From Trebonia sp963795335 (GTDB taxonomy: Bacteria; Actinomycetota; Actinomycetes; Streptosporangiales; Streptosporangiaceae), in assembly GCA_963795335.1 (NCBI GenBank), contig CAWCHI010000004.1:602143-666142 (forward strand): a DNA stretch of 64,000 bases, in the 5' to 3' direction. The stretch's first letter is position 1; every line of letters starts with the position of its first letter. Below are positions 50,510 to 58,739 of this stretch, piece by piece. The notes beneath the pieces were generated by a model. That model had not been told where the DNA came from. It saw only the letters and a program-made list of their open reading frames with translations, and did no database searches. A program made the translations under genes and the position numbers.

Positions 50510-51033
50510 TGACCGGGCTGGGCCGAGCTGCGGGCCCGGTCGGAAAGCCTTGCTTCGAGCAGCGCGAGAGACGCGTTGTACTCGGCTAGACCGAAAGCCT
50601 TCTCCCGGCCGACCGGGGAGCGCAGCAGGTTTACCGCCAGCAGGACGGCCAGCGCGGTCATGATCAGCTCGCTGCCGCCGAGCATGATGATGCCGGCGTC
50701 GTGCACGTCGGCCGGGCCGTAGCCGCCGATGGGGCCCGACAGCATGAGGAACGCGCCGGTCGCGATGTCGGCCGGCATGGCCGCCAGCAGCAGCAGGTAG
50801 GACCCGCAGACCGCGGCCGCGACCGAGGCCAGCCCGGCGAGGAACGCCGCGGTACGCGTCCGCGGCCAGGGCCGGACCGGATGCCGCCGCGCCACCGTCC
50901 GCGTCCCCGCCAGGTACAGCGCCGCGCACAGCGCCAGCGGCACGCTCACCAGCGGCACGAACTGCCAGGTGGTCAGCGCGGTGACCGGGGTGAGCACGGC
51001 CCCCGCGGCCATGCCGCTAGCCACCCGGCTCAC
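50491..51033 (-). pseudogene. CtaG-like cytochrome oxidase assembly protein, internally deleted
   Basis: A 180-aa frame. The N-terminus 'TALTTWQFVPLVSVPLALCA' and 'TRTAAFLAGLASVAAAVCGS' match the start of caa3_CtaG proteins, and 'HDAGIIMLGGSELIMTALAV' matches their end. The conserved central part with the His-rich membrane segments is absent, so about 80-100 residues are deleted. CtaG normally delivers copper to subunit I. Its loss fits the ruined coxB and coxA. It starts 17 bp inside the end of the DUF1275 gene. Confidence 0.6.
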
Positions 51034-51736
51034 GGTTCACCGCCGCGGGCAGCGAACAGGTCACCACGACGGCCAGCGGGACCAGGACCGCGGCCGGGAC
51101 CGCGGCCGGGGCCTGCAGGGCAGCGAGCCCGCCGAGCACGGCGCCCATGACAAACGCCAGGAGCACCCCGGTGCTGCGCTGCCACTCCGACGGCCAGCGG
51201 CGGATCGCCAGCGCCTGCAGCAGCCCAGTCAGCGTGCTGGTCAGGTAGGTCGTGGACATCGGCCCGAGGCGGCGGACGGCGGTGCTCTGCATTCCCATCC
51301 CGGCCGCCGCGGTCGCGAGCAGCGCCATGCGCGGGCCGCCGGACGGGTGACCGCCCGACGCGAGCCACCCGCCGCTGAACCCGGCCAGCAGGAGCAGTTC
51401 CAGGGCCAGGGTAACCGTGGCGGAGCGGGGCCATACCGGCTGCCCTTGCGCCGGCGTCCCCGCGAACGCCCCGCCGATGAGGACGCCGAGGCCGTAGCCG
51501 GCCAGTGCCAGGGCGGCGTTCACGGCCAGCCCTGTGTTCCGCTGCCCGGCGGATATGCCCAGCAGCGCCAGGTTGCCCGTGATGACGCTGCTGAAGACCT
51601 TGCCCAGCCGCAGGTAGCTCACCGCGTCGACCGACCCGGTGGTCAGCGCGAGCACGACCACTAGCCCGTCGCGGAGCCGGAGCGCCGTCCGCGGCGCTGA
51701 GCTGGGCGGCTGCCTGCCGAGCAGGAACACCGACAC
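51017..51736 (-). CDS. DUF1275 (YoaK-like) membrane protein
   Basis: A 239-aa protein with about six membrane helices. The family features are 'LTTGSVDAVSYLRLGKVFSS' with the following 'VITGNLALLG' and 'QSTAVRRLGPMSTTYLTSTL' in the second half. The function of the family is not known; a transport role is often assumed. GTG 51736 follows GGGGGAG; an upstream ATG at 51763 is the alternative. It ends over the CtaG remnant start. Box 6 lies about 170 bp upstream. Confidence 0.85.
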   Translation of the reverse strand: MSVFLLGRQPPSSAPRTALRLRDGLVVVLALTTGSVDAVSYLRLGKVFSSVITGNLALLGISAGQRNTGLAVNAALALAGYGLGVLIGGAFAGTPAQGQPVWPRSATVTLALELLLLAGFSGGWLASGGHPSGGPRMALLATAAAGMGMQSTAVRRLGPMSTTYLTSTLTGLLQALAIRRWPSEWQRSTGVLLAFVMGAVLGGLAALQAPAAVPAAVLVPLAVVVTCSLPAAVNREPGG

Positions 51737-51906
51737 CCTGATCACTCCCCCGGTTCCGAGCATTCGCCGACGGGTCGTCTGGACGGGTCCCCCGGGCAGA
51801 GGCCGGATTACCCGGACCCGCCCAGTCCCGCCTGGTCCCTTCGTGCCTTAACAGCCACCACCGATTACCTCGCGCCAAGACGTATAAACCGCCCGAGGGA
51901 GAAATA

Positions 51907-51917
51907 TCGTGATGCGA
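51907..51917. promoter_or_regulatory. Regulon box 6, upstream of DUF1275
   Basis: TCGTGATGCGA preceded by ATA. One half-site carries the R=G variant. It lies between the DUF1275 gene and the permease fragment. Confidence 0.6.
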
Positions 51918-51944
51918 CGCTTCCTGTCGCCGCGTGGTCGTGGT

Positions 51945-52124
51945 TTACGTGAGAAGCCAGAGCAGGAGTCCGCCAAGCACCCAGTAGGCCAGGGCCGCGG
52001 TGCGGCTCCCCCCGCGCTTACGCAGCCCGACGGCCAGCGGCGACGAGCAGCACGTGCACATCAGCGACGGCAGCGCGGCCACGCCGCCCGCGACCGCCTG
52101 CCCGAGCTGGGTGCGCCGGTTCAT
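51945..52124 (-). pseudogene. UPF0718/DUF318-type permease fragment
   Basis: ATG 52124 gives 59 aa. 'GQAVAGGVAALPSLMCTCC' followed by 'SSPLAVGLRKRG' is the signature of UPF0718 permeases, with the CxCC metal-thiol motif. The normal continuation is cut after 'ALAYWVLGGLLLWLLT'. The family includes putative transporters of thiol-reactive oxyanions such as organoarsenic. As it stands, only one motif and one helix remain, so it is a relic or a very small membrane protein. Between boxes 6 and 7. Confidence 0.55.
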
Positions 52125-52238
52125 GCCGGAGACCTGACACGCCGATCAGGAGCCGGCCGCCCGGCACAGCCCGCGCGCTACCCGCTGGTTCGACCGCTGC
52201 CATGCCGGATGCCCCTCCGCCGTCACCGAGGAATTTTA

Positions 52239-52249
52239 TCGCAGTGCGA
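52239..52249. promoter_or_regulatory. Regulon box 7, upstream of the MFS gene
   Basis: TCGCAGTGCGA, a perfect TCGC/GCGA palindrome, 46 bp upstream of the MFS ATG. Confidence 0.7.
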
Positions 52250-52265
52250 CATGAGGAAGTTTATA

Positions 52266-52276
52266 TCGCAACACGA
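52266..52276. promoter_or_regulatory. Regulon box 8, upstream of the MFS gene
   Basis: TCGCAACACGA preceded by TTATA, 19 bp upstream of the MFS ATG and 27 bp from box 7. Two boxes at one promoter suggest cooperative binding. Confidence 0.7.
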
Positions 52277-52294
52277 TGGTTAGAGGGCGGAATC

Positions 52295-53941
52295 ATGATG
52301 AAGGCGACCAACTGGAGGCGCGTGGTCCTGCGCGTCCGCACGGCCGTGGTGGACACGGCGGGAGGGCCCGCCCGGGCCCGCGTGGCGCTGACACTCGCCG
52401 CCGTGCTCGCCGTCAACGGGGCGGACACCGGCACCGTCTCGTCGACCACAGGCAACCTCGAGCGCGCCTTCGGTGTCGGCAACACACAGATCGGCCTGCT
52501 GCTGGCCGTCGTGAGCCTGACCGGGGCGGCGTTCACCATCCCGGCCGGCATCCTCACCGACCGCACCAGCCGCACCCGGCTGCTGGGCGGCAGCATCGTC
52601 ATCTGGGCCGGGGCCACCGTCGTATCGGGTTTCGCGACGTCTTACCTGTGGATGCTGCTGGCCCGGGTTGCGCTCGGCGTGGTGACCGCCACCACCGGCC
52701 CGGCCGTGGCCTCGCTGACCGGCGACTACTTTCCCGCCGCCGACCGAGCCCGGGTTTACGGCCTGATCCTCGGCGGTGACCTGGCGGGCAGTGGGCTCGG
52801 CTACCTCGTCTCCGGGGACCTGTCCAGCGTGACGACCTGGCGTGCGGCCTACTGGTGGCTGGCGGTGCCGAGCCTGGTGCTCGCCTGGGTGATCTGGCGC
52901 CTGCCGGAGCCTGCGCGCGGCGGGTACAGCCGCATCCCCGCCGGGGCAACCGAGATCCGGGGCGAGCGCGCGGGGCGGGCGGGCGCGACGCAGGACGCCG
53001 GGGCGCGCGCCAGCAGCAGCGGGCAGAGCCACGGCCACGAGGAAGAGGGGCTCGCGCAGCAGCTCGTCCGGCACTCGGACGTGCAGCCGGAGGAAGCGCT
53101 GATCCTGCGGGAGGAGCCGACGGACCGGTCGATATGGTGGGCGCTGCGGTACGTGCTGCGGGTGCGGACCAACGTGGTCATCATCCTCGCCTCGGCCCTC
53201 GGCTACTTCTACTTCGCCGGGCTGCGCTCGTTCGCCGTCCTGTTCGCGACCAGTCACTACGGGATCAGCAAGCCCCTCGCCACCAGCCTGATCGTGGTCA
53301 TCGGGGCGGGTGCCCTGGTCGGCGTCTACGTCGGCGGGCGGGTCTCGGACCGGCTGCTGCGCCGCGGCCACCTCCGCATCCGGGTCGTCCTCCCCGCCTG
53401 CTGCCTGCTCGTGCTGCCCGCGGTCCTGGGCGTGGGCATCGCCGTGCGGGCCGTCTTCCTCGCACTGCCCCTGCTCATCGTCGGTGCGTTCCTGCTCGGG
53501 GTGCCGAACCCGCCGCTGGACGCCGCCCGCCTGGACATCATGCCGGCCCGGCTGTGGGGCCGGGCCGAAGCCGTGCGCACGGCGCTGCGTTCGGTCGGGG
53601 AATCGGCGGCTCCCCTGCTGTTCGGCTACGTCTCGCAGTACGTGTTCGGGGGTCCGGGCTCAGCCAGCGGCAGCGGCGAGGGCGGCTCAGGAACAGTCAC
53701 CGGGAACGGAGCCGGGCTGGAGTACACCTTCCTGATCTTCCTCGGCGCGCTGCTGATCGCCGGGCTGCTGGCCCTGGCGGGATTGCGCACCTACCCGCGC
53801 GACGTCGCCACCGCGGCCGCGTCGGCCGAGGCCATCAGCGAGGCCGCCGGCGACAGTGCCAGCCCAGCCGGAACGCGGCCTGACGGAGGCGCGCAGCAAC
53901 CGCGGTGCCAGGCCGCCATCATCCCGAACGGCAGCGGCTGA
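52295..53941 (+). CDS. MFS transporter with long central loop
   Basis: A 548-aa protein with twelve predicted helices. N-terminal half: 'LAAVLAVNGADTGTVSSTTG' and motif A-like 'GILTDRTSRTRLLGGSIVI'. A charged loop of about 100 residues (roughly 210-300, His/Glu-rich: 'QSHGHEEEGLAQQLVRHSD') separates it from the C-terminal half with 'GVYVGGRVSDRLLRRGHLRI'. The tail after residue 510 is Ala/Gly-rich. The substrate is not evident. ATG 52295 follows GAGGGCGG. Boxes 7 and 8 put it in the regulon. Confidence 0.88.
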   Translation: MMKATNWRRVVLRVRTAVVDTAGGPARARVALTLAAVLAVNGADTGTVSSTTGNLERAFGVGNTQIGLLLAVVSLTGAAFTIPAGILTDRTSRTRLLGGSIVIWAGATVVSGFATSYLWMLLARVALGVVTATTGPAVASLTGDYFPAADRARVYGLILGGDLAGSGLGYLVSGDLSSVTTWRAAYWWLAVPSLVLAWVIWRLPEPARGGYSRIPAGATEIRGERAGRAGATQDAGARASSSGQSHGHEEEGLAQQLVRHSDVQPEEALILREEPTDRSIWWALRYVLRVRTNVVIILASALGYFYFAGLRSFAVLFATSHYGISKPLATSLIVVIGAGALVGVYVGGRVSDRLLRRGHLRIRVVLPACCLLVLPAVLGVGIAVRAVFLALPLLIVGAFLLGVPNPPLDAARLDIMPARLWGRAEAVRTALRSVGESAAPLLFGYVSQYVFGGPGSASGSGEGGSGTVTGNGAGLEYTFLIFLGALLIAGLLALAGLRTYPRDVATAAASAEAISEAAGDSASPAGTRPDGGAQQPRCQAAIIPNGSG

Positions 53942-53980
53942 CCCAGTCCCCGGCGGCCAGGGCCACGTCCCGGTTCGGCG

Positions 53981-54337
53981 TCAGGACGGACCGTAGTCGG
54001 TGAAAACTCTCCGGTACACCGTGCCGTGGCCGACCTCTCCGCCGGACCAGAGGGAAAATCGCTGCCCCGCGGCGAGGAAGGCGTCGGCCTGGTCGTCGGA
54101 TACCCGGGCCGTCACCAGTGCATGGTCCCCGGGGTGCAGCGGCTGCTCGCTGTCCCACCAGATTTCCGCCGGGAGACACCGGGCCGGGCCTACGCCGGCG
54201 CGTAGCGGCTCGGCCAGGATCATGAGGGCCCGGGTGTGACAGGGATACTGCTCGAGGCGCGGGTGCACCGCCCCGGGCCGCGGCTCTGCAGGGTCGAGTG
54301 TGATCAGCGCCCTGAACCTGAACTGCCGCACCTTCAT
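53981..54337 (-). CDS. Hypothetical protein resembling the EF-Tu C-terminal barrel
   Basis: A 118-aa protein starting at ATG 54337. Strand-rich, with 'RFRALITLDPAEPRPGAVHP' at the start, 'LHPGDHALVTARVSDDQADA' in the middle and 'FSLWSGGEVGHGTVYRRVFT' at the end. The last block resembles the end of translation-factor domain 3 (GG-x-VGxG-x-V). I recognise this as a recurrent actinomycete protein without known function. No GTPase domain is encoded. A palindrome lies about 34 bp upstream of the start. Confidence 0.7.
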   Translation of the reverse strand: MKVRQFRFRALITLDPAEPRPGAVHPRLEQYPCHTRALMILAEPLRAGVGPARCLPAEIWWDSEQPLHPGDHALVTARVSDDQADAFLAAGQRFSLWSGGEVGHGTVYRRVFTDYGPS

Positions 54338-54370
54338 CACCCACCACGGGATTAGCCTTGGCTGATACAA

Positions 54371-54389
54371 CTATTGCTTAATGCAATAG
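54371..54389. promoter_or_regulatory. Palindrome upstream of the EF-Tu-barrel-like gene
   Basis: CTATTGC-TTAAT-GCAATAG, a perfect 7-bp inverted repeat with a 5-bp centre. It differs from the regulon boxes and could bind another MarR/PadR-type regulator. The rest of 54390-54655 is GC-rich with no gene seen. Confidence 0.5.
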
Positions 54390-54655
54390 ATCTCGCGCCG
54401 GGGGACCGCAAGGTGAAAGGCGGAGACGAGCCGCCTGAGAAGAGAACACTCCGGTGGTGCGTCGCCAGTCACTGCGCGTCGGTCGCGGCACCGTCCGGCC
54501 GCGGGTCCTCGGGGACGGCCTGCTCCGTGCGTTCCCTGCCGTCGGCGGCGCGTCCTCCGCAGGCAACGGGCTCCGGCCGCCCCGCGCCGGCTCCGGGAGC
54601 CGGACCCGGCCGCCGGCCGCTGCCCGCCCTATCCGGAGGCCGGCCCAAAAATATA

Positions 54656-54666
54656 TCGCATGACGA
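54656..54666. promoter_or_regulatory. Regulon box 9, upstream of the hemerythrin gene
   Basis: TCGCATGACGA inside the longer near-palindrome TATATCGCATGACGATATA. It lies 130 bp before the hemerythrin ATG at 54796 and is one of the best copies. Confidence 0.78.
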
Positions 54667-54795
54667 TATAAGGGCGCTCCTTGCGGGTAGTGCACTACTC
54701 GCAGCCGCGGAGGCCGGCGGTCACGCTGCCGGGCCGCATGCTCCAGTCCGGGCCAACGGGCTCCAGGTGACCGTAAAGACGGAAGAGAGGAAGTC

Positions 54796-55174
54796 ATGGA
54801 CATCGTCGAACTGATCTTGTCGGACCATCACGAGCAGCGCCGGATGTTCGCGGTACTGGACGAGGCGGGCCAGGACCCCGCCCGGCTGGGGCCGGTCTGG
54901 AACCGGCTGTCCGTCCTGCTCGAGGTGCATGCGGAGGCCGAGGAACGGCTGTTCTACCCGCGCCTGCTTGGTCTCGGCGAGGGCGCAGGCGGCACGGACA
55001 GTGCCCGCGACGAGACCGCTGACGCCATCCACGATCACAACGACATCAGGGACGGCATCCGGCGCGGGTAAGCATCCCGTCGGCGGCCACGCCTGGTGGC
55101 AGGCGGTCACGGACACGCGGATAGCCAACAGCGGCCATATGGCCGAGGAGGAGCGGGAGGCGCTCGCCGACTAG
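54796..55174 (+). pseudogene. Hemerythrin-domain protein, one frameshift
   Basis: ATG 54796 follows GAGAGGAAG. The di-iron bundle is clear: 'LILSDHHEQRRMFAVLDEAG', 'LEVHAEAEERLFYPRLLGLG' and 'IHDHNDIRDGI'. Near 55065 one base is off; the shifted frame gives 'HAWWQAVTDTRIANSGHMAE' with the next ligand His and Glu, then TAG at 55172-55174 soon after. The end is shorter than usual. It probably senses or scavenges oxygen or nitric oxide. It stands alone with box 9 upstream and boxes 10-11 downstream. Confidence 0.8.
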
Positions 55175-55295
55175 GAAACCGACCGGTAACAGGGGCCGGC
55201 TGCCATCACCTGTCCGGTGCCCCGGACCGGCACCTGCGCGTCTGTCCTGCTGGGAATTACCAGTCGCTCTGAGGTCACTCGGCCGATCACATAAT

Positions 55296-55306
55296 TCGTG
55301 ACACGA
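55296..55306. promoter_or_regulatory. Regulon box 10 in the gap before DUF2254
   Basis: TCGTGACACGA followed by TATATGA. It sits in a 479-bp AT-richer gap with no gene visible, between the hemerythrin and DUF2254 genes. Confidence 0.75.
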
Positions 55307-55422
55307 TATATGATTTTGGCAGAGGTGCGGTGAACGCGGGCGTGTATCGGATGCGGGACTTCAGACTTGATCATCATAAGATTATAAATTTGACATCTGC
55401 CATCAAGTTAATAACATGAATT

Positions 55423-55433
55423 TCGTGATCCGA
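55423..55433. promoter_or_regulatory. Regulon box 11 (imperfect) in the gap before DUF2254
   Basis: TCGTGATCCGA, one mismatch from the consensus, 221 bp upstream of the DUF2254 ATG. The AT-rich stretch at 55370-55425 next to it could hold a promoter. Confidence 0.45.
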
Positions 55434-55653
55434 TACAAAACGAGCGTCGGCCGGGTCCCGGCCGGCGGGCTGCGAGGGCACCCCCAGCGTGAGGTGGTCT
55501 CGCGCCGCCCGTAACGGCATCACAAGTTAGGCCATGCCCGTGCCCGGCCCCGAGCGCGCCGGCTTCGCCGCGCCGGGCATGGCCGTCCAGCCAGGCGTTA
55601 TGAACGGCACCGGGCGGTGACGACCGGCAAAAAGTGGAGGCGACGGTGTACTG

Positions 55654-56886
55654 ATGGTTTCGCTTGAGCGCGTGCGCGATGAGCTCAGGTCGGCGTTCTG
55701 GCTGGTGCCCGCGGCGTGCGTGGTGACCGCCATCGGCGTTGCCGTCGGACTGGTCGCCCTGGACCAGGCGCTGGGATCGGTGTCCCCCGGGGTGCTGTTC
55801 CCGGGGCCGCCGTCGGGGGCCCGGAGTTTCCTGTCCTCGATTACGCAGGCCATGATTGCCTTCACCGGCCTGGTGTTCTCCATCACGATCGTGGTGCTCC
55901 AGCTGACCAGCGGGCAGTTCTCGCCGCGGGTGCTGCGGGCCTTCGTCCGGGACCGCGCCATCCAGTTCGCGCTCGGCGTCTTCATTTCCACCTTCGTGTA
56001 CGCCATCGTCGTCCAGCGGGCGGTCACCGGCACAGACGGCCATCACCCCTTCGTCCCCCGGATCGCCGTCACCGGTGCGTTCGCCCTCGTGCTGGCGAGC
56101 GTGGCGCTGTTCATTTTCTACATTCACCACGTGGCCAACATGGTCCGGGTGGCCACCATCGTCGCCAGCCTGGGCGCCGAGTCGCGCGCCCTGCTGCGGT
56201 GCCGCTACCCGGCCAGCGAGCCCGCCGCCGGCCCGCCGCCCGACCTGGCTCCGGCCGCGCGCATCATCGCCGCACCCCGTCCGGGGGTGCTGGTCTCCGT
56301 CAACGAGAAGGCCCTGACGGACCTGGCCGAGCGGATGAGCTGCGTCGTGGTAATGGCGGCGCGGGTGGGGGATTTCCTGCCCGAGGGGGCCCCGCTGCTG
56401 CGCATACACAAAGACGGGGCCAGAGCGGAGGACGTCCCTGCCATCGATGAGCCGCGCCTGCTGGCCGCGGTGGCCCAGGACACCGAACGGACCATGGAAC
56501 AGGATCTGGCGTTCGGGTTCCGCCAGCTCGTGGATATCGCCGAGCGAGCCCTGTCACCTGCGGTCAATGACCCGACGACCGCCTGCCAGGCCCTGGACGT
56601 GCTCCACGACTTGCTGCGCCGGCTGGCCGTCCGGCACCTCCCCAGCGGCCGCCTGCACGGCGCGGACGGCTCACTGCGCCTCGTCGTGCCGCAGTACGGC
56701 TTCGCCGACTTCGTGGACCTGGCGGTCCGGGAGATCTGGCGTTACGGCTCGGACGCCGCCCAGGTGCCCGGCCGGCTCAGTGCCATGCTCGCCGATCTGT
56801 CGGCGGCGGCCTTGCCGGAGTACCTTCCCGTCCTCCGGCAGTGGGCGGAAACGATCGGCGGGCCGGCGGGCCGCCAGGCCGTCTGA
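55654..56886 (+). CDS. DUF2254 membrane protein
   Basis: A 410-aa protein. Four membrane helices occupy the first 160 residues ('FWLVPAACVVTAIGVAVGLV', 'AMIAFTGLVFSITIVVLQLT', 'LGVFISTFVYAIVVQRAV', 'ALVLASVALFIFYIHHVANM'), and 'SGQFSPRVLRAFVRDRAIQF' is a family hallmark. The C-terminal half is soluble, with 'FGFRQLVDIAERALSPAVND' followed by 'PTTACQALD', also conserved. The function is unknown; the structure suggests a channel or sensor. The preceding AAAGTGGAGG is a plausible RBS. Confidence 0.87.
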   Translation: MVSLERVRDELRSAFWLVPAACVVTAIGVAVGLVALDQALGSVSPGVLFPGPPSGARSFLSSITQAMIAFTGLVFSITIVVLQLTSGQFSPRVLRAFVRDRAIQFALGVFISTFVYAIVVQRAVTGTDGHHPFVPRIAVTGAFALVLASVALFIFYIHHVANMVRVATIVASLGAESRALLRCRYPASEPAAGPPPDLAPAARIIAAPRPGVLVSVNEKALTDLAERMSCVVVMAARVGDFLPEGAPLLRIHKDGARAEDVPAIDEPRLLAAVAQDTERTMEQDLAFGFRQLVDIAERALSPAVNDPTTACQALDVLHDLLRRLAVRHLPSGRLHGADGSLRLVVPQYGFADFVDLAVREIWRYGSDAAQVPGRLSAMLADLSAAALPEYLPVLRQWAETIGGPAGRQAV

Positions 56887-56932
56887 TACCGCACTGGGAA
56901 CCACCGGACGGCAGATACCGCGGAAAGCTATG

Positions 56933-56943
56933 TCGTATTGCGA
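56933..56943. promoter_or_regulatory. Regulon box 12, upstream of the cyd operon
   Basis: TCGTATTGCGA followed by TTAAA, about 190 bp upstream of the small membrane protein that leads cydAB. The rest of 56887-57132 shows no other feature. Confidence 0.6.
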
Positions 56944-57132
56944 TTAAATTCCGCTGCCGGGGTATACGCGGGACTGGAGCAAAGCGCTGGCCTGCGGGGC
57001 CGGCGGCTCGTGTCGTGACAGGAGGTGACCGGTGACCGGCCGGGATCCGCAGATGGAGAAGCTGACAGCCGCGCGGTGCGGCTGGCCCGCGGCCGGCAGG
57101 CCGCTGCACGGACTTCCAGGAGGGAGTTAAGG

Positions 57133-57357
57133 ATGATGGCGGCGGGCGCACTTTTCCTGCTCGGCTGCGGACTGACCGCCGCCGGCATGCTGTGGTCCGG
57201 GCTGTACGACATCGGCATCGTGGTGCTGATCGTGGCTGCGATCGGCGTCGTCGTGCGGGCCGGTGACTGGGCCCGGGTCTGGCTGGCCCGCGGGTCGGCC
57301 GGCGGCCAGCGCGAGCCGGCCTCAGCGCTGCGGGCCGGCCGCGGTGAGCTGCCGTGA
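57133..57357 (+). CDS. Small membrane protein leading the cyd operon
   Basis: A 74-aa protein from ATG 57133, preceded by AGGAGGGAG; an in-frame GTG at 57025 lacks a proper RBS. Two membrane helices, 'ALFLLGCGLTAAGMLWSGLY' and 'IGIVVLIVAAIGVVVRAGDW', leave a basic C-terminus. It overlaps cydA by 4 bp. It could be an accessory subunit of the oxidase by position (small CydX/CydH-type subunits are known elsewhere), but sequence similarity to those is not evident. Confidence 0.75.
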   Translation: MMAAGALFLLGCGLTAAGMLWSGLYDIGIVVLIVAAIGVVVRAGDWARVWLARGSAGGQREPASALRAGRGELP

Positions 57358-58739
57358 CCGGGCAGGTGCTGGCCGTATCGCTGATTCCCGCCCGCTCCCA
57401 GATGGGCGCGACGCTCGGGTTCCATATCATCTTCGCCTGCTTCGGCATCGCCATGCCCGCTGTCGTGCTGATCGCGCACTGGCGTGGCCTGCGGCGCGGC
57501 GACGCGGTCAGCCTGCTGCTGGCCCGCCGCTGGTCGAAGATAATGGCGGTGCTCTTCGCGGTCGGCGCCGTCTCGGGCACCGTGCTGTCCTACGAGCTCG
57601 GGCTGCTGTGGCCCAAGCTGATGGGCATTTACGGTCCCGCGTTCGGCATCCCGTTCAGCGCCGAGGCGGTCTGGTTCTTCGTCGAGGCCATCTTCACCGC
57701 GATCTACCTGTACGGCTGGCGGCGGTTGCCGGCCTGGCTGCACTGGTGGACCGGCGTGCCCCTGGTGATCTCCGGCGTGCTCGGCGCCTTTTCCGTGGTG
57801 GCCGCGAACGCCTGGATGAACCAGCCGTCCGGGTTCACCCTTGCCGGCGGCCGGATCACTCACGTCGACCCGTGGGCGGTGATCTTCAACGCAGCGACGC
57901 CATACGAGGTACCGCACATGATCCTCGCCGCCTACATGGTCACCGGTTTCACCATGGCCGGCGTGTACGCGGTGGGGCTGATGCGCGGGCGACGCGACCG
58001 CTATCACCGCCTCGGCTTCATCTATTCCTTTGCCACCGCCGCGGTGTGCGCTCCCATCCAGGTTGTCTTCGGTGACTTCGTCGCCCGCGCCGTCGAAGCG
58101 CAGCAGCCGCAGAAGTTCGCCGCCATGGAACTGGTCGCCAGCACCAGCCGCGGCGTCACCGAATGGATCGGCGGCATCTACTGGGACGGCAAGGTCTATT
58201 TCGGCATCGGCATCCCCGACTTCGACTCCCTGCTCGTCGGCTATTCCCCGCACACGAAGGTCATCGGCTGGAATGCCGTGCCGGCCAGCCTGCGCGCCCC
58301 GCTGCCCGACCTGATCCACCTCAGCTTCGATCTCATGGTCGGGCTGGGGATGGTACTGCTCCTGCTGTCGGCCTGGCAGGCCTGGTTCGCCCTGTTCCGG
58401 CGCCGGCTGCTGGTCACGCGCTGGTTCCTGGTCCCGGCCGCGGTGAGCGGGCTGGGCGCGATCGTCGCCATGGAAGCCGGCTGGATCGTGACCGAGGTCG
58501 GCCGCCAGCCGTGGGTCGTCTACGGCTACCTGCTCACCAAGGACGCGGTTACCCCGGCCGCCGGCGTCCCGGTCACGCTCGCCCTCGTGCTCCCCCTCTA
58601 CGCGGTCCTGACCGCCGTCGTCATCGGCGTGCCGTGGATGATGGGGCGCCGCTGGCGCCGCGAGGATCCCGCCGATGACGGCCAGGGCGTCGCCCCTGGC
58701 CCGCCGCCGGAGCTGGCCGAAACCCCGGAGCTGCGGTGA
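57354..58739 (+). CDS. cydA: Cytochrome bd oxidase subunit I
   Basis: A 461-aa subunit with about nine helices, carrying hemes b558, b595 and d. It oxidises quinol and reduces oxygen with high affinity. The heme ligand His near the N-terminus is in 'GATLGFHIIFACFGIAMPAV', another is in 'EVPHMILAAYMVTGF', and the C-terminal signature is 'AGWIVTEVGRQPWVVYGYL'. The quinol loop is of the short type. GTG 57354 overlaps the stop of the small gene. Intact, unlike the aa3 oxidase genes nearby. Expected control by box 12. Confidence 0.95.
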   Translation: MTGQVLAVSLIPARSQMGATLGFHIIFACFGIAMPAVVLIAHWRGLRRGDAVSLLLARRWSKIMAVLFAVGAVSGTVLSYELGLLWPKLMGIYGPAFGIPFSAEAVWFFVEAIFTAIYLYGWRRLPAWLHWWTGVPLVISGVLGAFSVVAANAWMNQPSGFTLAGGRITHVDPWAVIFNAATPYEVPHMILAAYMVTGFTMAGVYAVGLMRGRRDRYHRLGFIYSFATAAVCAPIQVVFGDFVARAVEAQQPQKFAAMELVASTSRGVTEWIGGIYWDGKVYFGIGIPDFDSLLVGYSPHTKVIGWNAVPASLRAPLPDLIHLSFDLMVGLGMVLLLLSAWQAWFALFRRRLLVTRWFLVPAAVSGLGAIVAMEAGWIVTEVGRQPWVVYGYLLTKDAVTPAAGVPVTLALVLPLYAVLTAVVIGVPWMMGRRWRREDPADDGQGVAPGPPPELAETPELR

